From Candida dubliniensis CD36 (lineage: Eukaryota > Ascomycota > Pichiomycetes > Serinales > Debaryomycetaceae), in the NCBI RefSeq assembly GCF_000026945.1, contig NC_012867.1, forward strand, positions 1,872,501 to 1,936,500: a DNA stretch of 64,000 nt, written 5' to 3'. Below the pieces are notes generated by a model. It saw nothing but the letters and a program-made list of their open reading frames with translations, was not told where the DNA came from and ran no database searches. Each line of letters starts with the position of its first letter. Positions within the stretch are counted from its first letter, which is position 1. Shown here piece after piece: positions 56,734-64,000 of the stretch. The translations under genes were made by a program, and so were the position numbers.

Positions 56734-57528
56734 ATGCTTTTAAATCAATCTAATTTCATTGCTGAGAGATCCACAACCCCTACATCAATTTCCCATCCTC
56801 CTTTGGCTTGTCCAACACCTCCACCAACGAATGCCCGCAGAAAGTACCCGAACAAACCTGTTACATTAGCACCAACTGTCGATCATGGCTGTGAGATAAA
56901 TGGTACCACAATAGATTGTATACCTAAAGATTCCAAATTCTATCAACTAATCATGGACTTGAAACAATTGTTGGCTGGTAAAGGATTAAGCAATGAAGAC
57001 ATTGATGTGGAAAAAGTCAAGCAGTTGATGGCTGATTACGACTCAAATGAAATCGATTGGCAACATATGGCACTTCATGACCCATCGAGAAACTATTCAC
57101 GTAATGGAATTATCAATTTGAATGGTAATGCCAACTTGTTAATATTGGTTTGGTCTCCAGGTAAATCAAGTGCAATTCATGATCACGCTGACGCTCATTG
57201 CTGTGTAAAGATGCTAGCTGGTGAATTAATTGAACATTTATATGATTTCCCCGAACATGAAGGGGAAAAATTACAATGCAGACAAGAAACAAGTATGAAA
57301 AGAAATGAAGTTGGTTATATCAATGATTCCATTGGTTTGCATAGAATGTCTAATCCTTTGAAAGATCAAGTTAGTGTTTCATTACATTTGTATACACCTC
57401 CTTATGCTTCTATGTATGGATGCTCAATGTATGAAGCAAGTAATGGTAGGAAGCATCATGTTGACATGTCCAAGTACTACAGTTGGCAAGGAAAATTGAT
57501 TAACGAGAAGGAGTCACTGACTTGCTAG
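56734..57528 (+). CDS. CDG1: Cysteine dioxygenase
   Basis: 264 aa, about 60 longer than animal CDO through a Pro-rich N-terminus. Aligned with an offset of 63 to rat CDO, all key residues are present: iron ligands His149, His151 and His203; Cys156 and Tyr220 (the Cys-Tyr crosslink pair); Ser216-His218-Tyr220 triad; substrate-binding Tyr121 and Arg123. It oxidises L-cysteine to cysteine sulfinate, whose breakdown yields the sulfite exported by Ssu1. The pairing with SSU1 and shared promoter explain its job in cysteine detoxification. Confidence 0.96.
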   Translation: MLLNQSNFIAERSTTPTSISHPPLACPTPPPTNARRKYPNKPVTLAPTVDHGCEINGTTIDCIPKDSKFYQLIMDLKQLLAGKGLSNEDIDVEKVKQLMADYDSNEIDWQHMALHDPSRNYSRNGIINLNGNANLLILVWSPGKSSAIHDHADAHCCVKMLAGELIEHLYDFPEHEGEKLQCRQETSMKRNEVGYINDSIGLHRMSNPLKDQVSVSLHLYTPPYASMYGCSMYEASNGRKHHVDMSKYYSWQGKLINEKESLTC

Positions 57529-57631
57529 GATAGATAAAAGTACTACTACCTAGCTTTGTTTCAATTTTGTTTGCTTTTACGATGGTTTCCCTATATTTTA
57601 CGTAAAACAATGATATATATTTATGATAATG

Positions 57632-58549
57632 CTATTTATTGACTTGCTCTTTATTGTATAGTTTTGAAAAACCAGTACCCCCAGTATAAGGGACTTGTAA
57701 CCAATTTAACTCGTCGTAATGGGCGGTACCATCAATTACATGAAATGCATAAGCATAACGTGACTTAGCAGAAGCATTTTTTTCAGACTTGTGCAAGACA
57801 GAATTGTGAATTAAAATCAAAGAACCAGCTTTACAAGGAACATATTTGTACTCCTCCCCATCAGTAACAGGTTCTTGCTCCTTATCATTCAAGTATTTGA
57901 AATTACAACCTTTGGCACCACCATCAACTCTGACAAATCTTTTCGTCACAGGGTATTTCCTATGTGATCCTGCAATATATGCTAAACATCCATTGTCCAA
58001 AGTACAATCCTCTAGCGCATACCAAAAGCCGACGGCAGTTTGAGGTTCAGTATACAAGAATGTAGCATCGGTATGAGGTGGAACAGCATTATCTCTTGAA
58101 TTGTTGGACGCTGTTGTTGTTGGTTGTTTGAATATACACATACTTTGTAAAACCCTGGGATCTTTAAATTCCAAACTCTTAGCAATGTCTTGAACTTTCT
58201 CATCAAAAGTAGTTTCTCGAAATACTTGATTATGGATGTGTAATCCATGTCCTATTTTATTTATTGCCTTGGATAAATCCACTTGCAAATTCCCATCTTT
58301 ATCAAACGCATCGGTATCGAAGAAAAAAGATACCTTGTCAGACGACTCAAAAAAATATTTATCTCCAATGTGGTCGTCATCTGCAGTTTTGAATGTTGTT
58401 TTTGGATGGGTAGATAAATCACAATCAGATAAGAGTGTTTTTGATTCGTCCAACAATTTGGTTATTTGCTCCGGGGTAAGAAAATCTGGAATGCATAACA
58501 TTCCTTCTCTTTTAAACGTGGTTAGCTGTTCCTTTGTAAGACCCACCAT
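57632..58549 (-). CDS. Phytanoyl-CoA dioxygenase (PHYHD1-like) family protein
   Basis: 305 aa. Fe(II)/2-oxoglutarate dioxygenase jelly roll with HTD at His159-Asp161 (PPHTDATF), a distal His in LIHNSVLHKSEKN and the 2-oxoglutarate Arg in KSRYAYAFHV, so the active site looks intact. The N-terminal TKEQLTTFKREGMLCIPDFLTPEQ is typical of PHYHD1 and fungal PhyH proteins. No peroxisomal signal (ends EQVNK). Substrate unknown. It ends convergently 103 bp from CDG1. Confidence 0.85.
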   Translation of the reverse strand: MVGLTKEQLTTFKREGMLCIPDFLTPEQITKLLDESKTLLSDCDLSTHPKTTFKTADDDHIGDKYFFESSDKVSFFFDTDAFDKDGNLQVDLSKAINKIGHGLHIHNQVFRETTFDEKVQDIAKSLEFKDPRVLQSMCIFKQPTTTASNNSRDNAVPPHTDATFLYTEPQTAVGFWYALEDCTLDNGCLAYIAGSHRKYPVTKRFVRVDGGAKGCNFKYLNDKEQEPVTDGEEYKYVPCKAGSLILIHNSVLHKSEKNASAKSRYAYAFHVIDGTAHYDELNWLQVPYTGGTGFSKLYNKEQVNK

Positions 58550-58801
58550 TTGATGCTAATTTGTTATTGACTCCACGATTGGATAATCTATCTGAAACTA
58601 AAACAAGTGATATCTGCTATGAAGATTGTTCTTTTTATTTTTATTTTTATTTTTTTTTTTTCTATTCGAAGAATTGTCTTTTTTTGTGTCTGGTCGCTTC
58701 TCCAACCAAATTCACCACAAAATGTTATCATTATCTCATTTCAGATAGCAATGATCTACTCAGGCACTTACAGCCATAGTTTCAAAAATCGCATGTGTAT
58801 A

Positions 58802-60265
58802 TTAAATCATGGATATCTTCCAATTAAAGTCATGGCATATATCTAACCAGTCGATACAAATGTTCCCCAGAGGATTACGTTCCCAGGATTCTTTGACAAT
58901 TTCCCAAATTCTCTTTAAATTACCCTGTCGATATTTATCATAAACAATCTTAAACTTCTCATCTATATTTCTTCTATCGTATTTATTACCACTTGTAATA
59001 CCACACATTAACAACGCCATGCTTAGATTACTAGCCAAATCTGTGGATATCAACTCATCAATAATCGATATCGCTTCTAGTAGTAATAGTTGGATTTCAC
59101 TTGATTTTGGTTGTGTTTGTTTGATGTACAATAAAACATACATTCGGCCTATGATACAACATAGATCAAATAACTTCAACTGTAAGACATCTCCTTCAAG
59201 TATTGGTGTTGGTTGGCAATCGTGTATACTTTGAATTAGATGATCGACCTTTTCATTCACCTTCTTGTAATGTTGTACTCTGACATCAACATTTTTACAA
59301 TTAATAATATTGCTTCTATCATTTTTCAATTCGACATATGTGTTCATAATTTCACCTAATAATAAATAGATGGGTTGACAGCAACCTTGATATGGATCTA
59401 CACCATAGGTTTCATCAAGTATACGTCTTCCCTTAAACAAGCTCAAATATTTATCCATGGTACATGTGGTTCCTCTTTCAAGCGATTCACTGGACATTAC
59501 ATCATAAAATTGGAAATTTGATATTAGAAATTTACAGTCATTTGAATATTGGAAGTCAGTAATGAATTTGATTAATCCTCCATACTCTCGTATCATTGAT
59601 TCACATTTACGGAACATCTGAAACCAATTTTGAGTATCACCCGTATTTATATAGATGGTCATTTGGATCAAATAACACGCAAAAGCAGTGAAATAGTCAA
59701 ATCGGTCATGAGGACTTTTTATAGAGCCCTTTGCTAACATGAGATACTTGTTAACATCCTCACTATCGCCATAATGCAGTGCACCCCATGCCGCTAACAA
59801 GTTCAGAATAGCTTCATTAGAAAATGCTAAAGTAAGGAAGGTACTTTTTATGTAGTTTGTAGATTGACTCAATGAAAGTGTACTGGCAATTTGTTCGAAA
59901 TGCTTGATGTAGTCCATGCCTTGATCGTCCAAGTAAAGTATTAATGGAGACAATGCATTAGTATTTAGGGTAGGGGAAAATGTAGGTTCTGGGAAATGCA
60001 AATCTGTTGTTAGTGGAATTAAATCAGAGCATGACACCAGTAGTGGTTTCTGCACTCTCTTGGTTCTCTTAGATGGTTTGAATGATGTTGGATTTAGTAT
60101 TTTTATTTCATATTCACAGATCAAGCCTCTACTATGACAAAAAGTACAAGTGGGGTGGATCTCATCACATTTTCTTTTTCTCAAACGACAATTTTTACAT
60201 CCAGTTTTAGACCTCTGTCTTTTAAATCTTGGTGGTGGTTGTTGTTGTTGTTGTTGTGAGGACAT
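58802..60265 (-). CDS. UGA33: Zn(II)2Cys6 transcription factor, Uga3-like
   Basis: 487 aa. After a poly-Gln/Pro N-terminus, the zinc cluster is at about 19-46 (CKNCRLRKRKCDEIHPTCTFCHSRGLIC: C-x2-C-x6-C-x5-C-x2-C-x6-C). A fungal-specific regulatory domain fills about 110-480. Similar in size and layout to yeast Uga3, the GABA-pathway activator. Symbol by synteny with C. albicans; targets unknown. It is divergent from SUC1, with 401 bp between the starts. Confidence 0.82.
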   Translation of the reverse strand: MSSQQQQQQPPPRFKRQRSKTGCKNCRLRKRKCDEIHPTCTFCHSRGLICEYEIKILNPTSFKPSKRTKRVQKPLLVSCSDLIPLTTDLHFPEPTFSPTLNTNALSPLILYLDDQGMDYIKHFEQIASTLSLSQSTNYIKSTFLTLAFSNEAILNLLAAWGALHYGDSEDVNKYLMLAKGSIKSPHDRFDYFTAFACYLIQMTIYINTGDTQNWFQMFRKCESMIREYGGLIKFITDFQYSNDCKFLISNFQFYDVMSSESLERGTTCTMDKYLSLFKGRRILDETYGVDPYQGCCQPIYLLLGEIMNTYVELKNDRSNIINCKNVDVRVQHYKKVNEKVDHLIQSIHDCQPTPILEGDVLQLKLFDLCCIIGRMYVLLYIKQTQPKSSEIQLLLLEAISIIDELISTDLASNLSMALLMCGITSGNKYDRRNIDEKFKIVYDKYRQGNLKRIWEIVKESWERNPLGNICIDWLDICHDFNWKISMI

Positions 60266-60666
60266 GAAATACTTTTATTCCCCATAAAAAAATGCCGAAT
60301 CTATAATGATGATAATGGTGGCGTGCTTGGTTCTAGTAGCGTTGTTTTATTTTGGCGTGCTTCTTGCTTGCAGATATTAAGGCTTTAAATCGCCGAGGCA
60401 AACAACTTTTTTTTTTTAAGTGTGTCTATTTTTAAAATAAAGTAACCACGTTAGGGGGCGAGGAGATATTCCGGGTCAGAAACAGTCACAAAGTTGCTTA
60501 GCCGAAAATATAAACCCACCAACCTCGAACCAACTCTAATTCTTCCTCCTTCTCCTCACCATTTTCTTCTTTTCCCCAGTATTCACTGAATTACCTTTTT
60601 TTTTTTTATTATTAGTGACTAAATCACTTTCTATCCATTTTGAATGTTTATTAAAAACAATTATCT
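60266..60666. other. Shared promoter of UGA33 and SUC1
   Basis: 401 bp, no gene. T9-T10 tracts at 60408 and 60598. CGG/CCG triplets occur singly (e.g. CCGGG near 60471) without a clear paired zinc-cluster site. Confidence 0.45.
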
Positions 60667-62166
60667 ATGACTAAAAGAGCACCTTATACGCGGCCGTGTG
60701 ATTCGTGTAGTATTCGGAAAGTTAAGTGTGATATGAAAACTCCATGTTCAAGATGTGTCCTCAATAAATTGGAATGTACAAACAACCGAGTAAGAAAAAA
60801 ATGTGGTCCTAAGAAGCTCCGTGATAGAACTCGAGAAGCAATCAATAATTTAAATCATCGAGAAGAAGAACCCAGTACAGATTCATTTGTCCCGCATTTC
60901 CAGTTGGACAAACTACACCCCTGTTTGGAGACATATCAAATTTGGTATTATGGAATTTGGCCGGTTTTGTCAACTTCTAACCTAATAATGAGAATTGCAA
61001 GAAGAGATGTGTCGGCTTATGCGCTTTCCTGTGCGTTAAGCGCAGCAATACTCAGTCAAATAGATTTCATTAGTAACAATGGGACCTATTGTATCCCGGA
61101 AGACGTTAAGAAATTAGGTTTTGTCGGCGAATGTATTCGAGCTCGCACTTATATGAATTATCAAATGACTCCTACCCTTGAAACAATATTAACGTCATTT
61201 TTTTTACATGTGGCTGAAGTGAATAAAGGTAACAAGCCAGCGGCAATTCTTTATTTGAGAGAAGCTATTACCATGGCCCAGATAATTGGATTGCATATTG
61301 AATCGACTTATCAACTGAAATCAGTAGCTGATGCACATCGAATGAGAAAGATATATTTTATGTTAATGGTGACAGAAAGGTTCATGTGTATTGACGACTT
61401 GATGCCAGTTGTCCTTGAAAACTCAATCGAAGAATTTACATTGGATGATGAGCAATATTCAGTGTTAATTGATGGATTTAAGGAGTTGGTTAAGGTTTTT
61501 TCTATCCCTCTGAAAGCCATTTTCGACAGGTTTATACAAATGAATGATTCAAAATACATGCATCCAGAGACTGCTGGGCTACTTCAGAAAATACAATTAG
61601 AATTAGAATCAATTTGTATTTCGCCAGTAGCACCAGGTATTCAAAGGGCAAATATACTAGTCAGCAAATATTGGATGAAGGCATTGACTTGGAAAATCAC
61701 AAGGAGCAACAATTTATTGGATAACTTCATATCTACATTAAGTGTTAGATATCCACTAGAGTTATCTGAGCAATTTCTTAGAGAAATCAAGAATATACCG
61801 TTGACAGCGTTTGAGTCGAATGGACCAGGTGTGGTGTTCAAGTTATTACTGATAGCAACAGTATTAATTGATGCAATTAATTTAACCAACGATGTCGTAG
61901 GGTATGATTCATTGCAGCGCATGTTTGATTTGATTTCTAGATTGCGAAAAACAGACATGATAATCCCACGTCGGGAATATGATAGGATTAAAGACGCATT
62001 AAATAAAATGGAGATTGATATGATTTTTAGCAGTTCTCAACTGGGTGGCTACATTTCCGAAGTGGATTCAAATGGCTCATTGGATGCTTTTCTTACAGAT
62101 CCTCTTGTGCTTTATTCAGGAAATTATGACGAGGGTGATACAAGCTTCATACCAGACTATTCATAA
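60667..62166 (+). CDS. SUC1: Zn(II)2Cys6 regulator of sucrose/maltose use
   Basis: 499 aa. The zinc cluster is at about 10-38 (CDSCSIRKVKCDMKTPCSRCVLNKLEC) followed by a basic linker (RKKCGPKKLRDRTRE), the MAL-activator type. The Fungal_trans domain covers about 75-440 (LREAITMAQIIGLH, YFMLMVTERFM). C. albicans SUC1 regulates alpha-glucosidase and sucrose/maltose utilisation despite its enzyme-like name. About 501 aa are recalled for that species. The acidic C-terminus (YDEGDTSFIPDYS) could be an activation tail. Confidence 0.88.
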   Translation: MTKRAPYTRPCDSCSIRKVKCDMKTPCSRCVLNKLECTNNRVRKKCGPKKLRDRTREAINNLNHREEEPSTDSFVPHFQLDKLHPCLETYQIWYYGIWPVLSTSNLIMRIARRDVSAYALSCALSAAILSQIDFISNNGTYCIPEDVKKLGFVGECIRARTYMNYQMTPTLETILTSFFLHVAEVNKGNKPAAILYLREAITMAQIIGLHIESTYQLKSVADAHRMRKIYFMLMVTERFMCIDDLMPVVLENSIEEFTLDDEQYSVLIDGFKELVKVFSIPLKAIFDRFIQMNDSKYMHPETAGLLQKIQLELESICISPVAPGIQRANILVSKYWMKALTWKITRSNNLLDNFISTLSVRYPLELSEQFLREIKNIPLTAFESNGPGVVFKLLLIATVLIDAINLTNDVVGYDSLQRMFDLISRLRKTDMIIPRREYDRIKDALNKMEIDMIFSSSQLGGYISEVDSNGSLDAFLTDPLVLYSGNYDEGDTSFIPDYS

Positions 62167-62273
62167 CAAAAAAAAAAAATGGAAAGAGTTTACAAACAAT
62201 TGGTATTTATAAAATGTTACGTAATTTATAGATTAGATAAAATTAATTAATTGATTAACGAGAATTTTAGCAA

Positions 62274-63554
62274 CTATCCTAGTGTATTGTTGAAATAACG
62301 ATTATTTAGGATCATTTTTAAAGATGAACGAAAGTATTGACTGACAAATGGTGCAATTCCAGGATATTCGAAATTTGATAAGCGATATATGTGTTTACAC
62401 CCTTGTGAGTTCGAATTATTTTTCCATCTCCTGTCAATCCAGGTGATTGCTGCAGGCATACCCGAAAACGCTTCAACCATATGATTATAACTCATATCTT
62501 CTGCTATTTCTAGATCAACTTCTGGGTTTGAGCACCAGAGATCTTTTAATTTTAAAATCTCAGAAAATGGCGACATCTCGTTGAATCTTGAATGGAACAA
62601 AAATATTGGAATTCGTGGTATGGTTTGAGTTTCAAGAAGGTTATTTATTTCAATGGTTTCCTTTATGATTTTATCATTTAACACTTGGGCATCATAGACT
62701 CCGCCAATCATTTTTTGAAAGAAGAATTTTTTGCAAATGGGGAATAAACACGCAAGGGGCTGTAATGCACCATAATGTATTATTCTGTCCCTGAAATGGC
62801 TATACTCATTTGCTAATCCATTGAATATGTTAACTATTAGACCTGAATATGGCCCTTCATCAACCCTTTCAATAAATGCAGTGATATTAGGTATGGTGCA
62901 CCCAACAGCTGCTCCTACTAATTCAAGTTCTGGAGCATAATTAGGTTGCAAAACTGATGCCCAAAGAGAAGCCACTGCACCATAAGAATACCCCAATAAT
63001 GCAGTTTTTGTCGTCAGGTGTCCGGTTGGATTGAGAAACTTAATTGCTCCTCTGATGCTATCTAATACAGAATAAGCTGATTGTCGTCCTACAGGAAATA
63101 CTGAATTGGGTCCTTCATAATCTGGTACCACCACATACCAGCCTTGGTCTAATAACCCTGAAATAAAAATCAAATCTGCTTGGATCTGAAATGTTTCAAA
63201 TGATGGAACTTGCATGGAATACGATGGTGAACACAGCAATAATGGAGAGTTTTCAAAAGCTTGATGAGATATCAATTTGTTCTTATTGCCATTAGGAGGT
63301 TCTAAAATTGTTGCAACAATGGCAATAGGATTGTTTAATGTATCTTGAGACCTAATTGAGACTTGCCAAGCATTGGAAATGGGAAGATTAACAAACATAC
63401 TGGTTACCGGAAATGGTACTTTCCTCCATTTTAAAATATCACCCAATTTGTTTCTTTCGAGATGTTTCGGTGGGTTATAGAAGTTGTCAATTGCTGGATT
63501 AAGAGGTGCTTGAAGACAAGTTATCAAAGTGATTAAAACAAAGAAAACAAACAT
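62274..63554 (-). CDS. LIP7: LIP-family secreted lipase with altered catalytic acid
   Basis: 426 aa. A hydrophobic N-terminus (MFVFFVLITLITCLQAP) is a likely signal peptide. Alpha/beta hydrolase of the Candida LIP / Candida antarctica lipase A family: nucleophile Ser190 in GYSYG and His358 in YNHMVEAF. Where lipase A has its catalytic Asp (P-D-E-I-V-P), this protein has Asn325 (HSRFNEMSP; codon AAC). The enzyme may be weak, or use another acid. Its 3' end is 107 bp from the SUC1 3' end. Symbol by recalled synteny (LIP7 is the most divergent family member). Confidence 0.82.
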   Translation of the reverse strand: MFVFFVLITLITCLQAPLNPAIDNFYNPPKHLERNKLGDILKWRKVPFPVTSMFVNLPISNAWQVSIRSQDTLNNPIAIVATILEPPNGNKNKLISHQAFENSPLLLCSPSYSMQVPSFETFQIQADLIFISGLLDQGWYVVVPDYEGPNSVFPVGRQSAYSVLDSIRGAIKFLNPTGHLTTKTALLGYSYGAVASLWASVLQPNYAPELELVGAAVGCTIPNITAFIERVDEGPYSGLIVNIFNGLANEYSHFRDRIIHYGALQPLACLFPICKKFFFQKMIGGVYDAQVLNDKIIKETIEINNLLETQTIPRIPIFLFHSRFNEMSPFSEILKLKDLWCSNPEVDLEIAEDMSYNHMVEAFSGMPAAITWIDRRWKNNSNSQGCKHIYRLSNFEYPGIAPFVSQYFRSSLKMILNNRYFNNTLG

Positions 63555-64000
63555 TTGGTTTACACTTCCTAGAAAAAGAAAACAGACTAATTTGAAGCTA
63601 ATCCAAAAGGGAAATATTTTTGCTCTTATAACATTTGGTTACTGGAAATATCAGAAGGGAGGGCCTATTTATTCCTAGTTATTGCCACATGGCTCCAAAA
63701 ATAAGAAACAATATACATGTCGTGTAAACGGATGGTGTCTTCCCACAAAATATTTACCATAAATAAATATTGACTTAAAGCATCTTAATGCAAAGACATA
63801 TGTCTATATTATATTTCGTAATCTTCCCAATAAACACCTATAAAGACGTTTAATTGTAGTATTGTTCATTGGTAAACCTGAAAGTATCAGAGAAAGGTAT
63901 CTATATACAGAAAAATGCCAAAAACCAAATATATTAATTAATAAAAACATCTAAGCTAAAAATTCTGAAACCTGCTTCAGAGCGATATTCAATTTAATTG
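63555..64000. other. Lipase upstream region to window end
   Basis: No gene seen. The TATA-like TATTTATTCC near 63667 is weak. The sequence continues past the edge. Confidence 0.4.

Noticed and set aside
54415..64000. Horizontally acquired or subtelomeric-style island at the right end
   Set aside because: Base composition, codon use and gene families match the rest of the window and the order matches Candida synteny as I recall it.

Overview
The window reads as nuclear DNA of a CTG-clade yeast very close to Candida albicans or C. dubliniensis. It is AT-rich, genes are compact and mostly intronless, and the few introns use GTATGT donors and TACTAAC branch points. Gene content and order match what I recall of the C. 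albicans chromosome R arm beside the rDNA: PDK2, PEX13, ASR2, RPN7, MPS1, CHS2, CBR1, TUB1, ERG13, SSU1, CDG1, UGA33, SUC1, LIP7. Several proteins are a few residues off the C. albicans lengths I remember, which slightly favours C. dubliniensis, but I cannot decide. In-frame CTG codons (e.g. 7164-7166 in the PDK gene, 17828-17830 in GCD14) should be read as serine.

Left edge (1-2000): ribosomal DNA spacer. A complete 5S rRNA gene lies on the minus strand at 691-811, beside a degenerate T-rich GTATG array (1 to about 506) and Tbf1- and Cbf1-like sites. The chromosome-unique part starts at or before 1997. Region 2-5 kb: a nitrilase-family gene between two inverted copies of a small, probably mitochondrial gene that share a 29-bp upstream block. 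Region 6-14.7 kb: PDK-type kinase, PEX13, two ASR/LEA-like mitochondrial stress genes, RNA15, RPN7. Region 15-25 kb: peroxisomal acyl-CoA dehydrogenase, LSM1, GCD14/TRM61, spliced ARP2, MPS1, tRNA-Met(CAT) and an EH-like endocytic adaptor. Region 25-33 kb: stomatin-like protein, PLP-dependent sulfur enzyme, chitin synthase CHS2. Region 34-37.6 kb: two unrecognised genes. Region 37.6-49 kb: two seven-span membrane paralogues, aldo-keto reductase, CBR1, spliced TUB1, an Msc1/Ish1-repeat protein. Region 49-64 kb: an unrecognised basic protein, ERG13, the divergent SSU1/CDG1 pair, a PHYH-type dioxygenase, the divergent zinc-cluster regulators UGA33/SUC1 and a LIP-family lipase.

Logical groupings: CDG1 makes the precursor of the sulfite that SSU1 exports, and they share a 2.3-kb intergenic region with Cbf1-, Met31/32-, Gcn4- and zinc-cluster-like sites. 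ERG13 carries an inverted pair of Upc2-type TCGTATA sites. RPN7 has the Candida proteasome element GAAGGCAAAA. I found no transposon, LTR, CRISPR, prophage or clearly foreign gene cluster. The most unusual points are the inverted paralogue pair with its conserved upstream block, the Asp-to-Asn change at the presumed catalytic acid of the lipase, the rDNA-edge repeat array, and two genes at 34.6-37.6 kb that I cannot assign.
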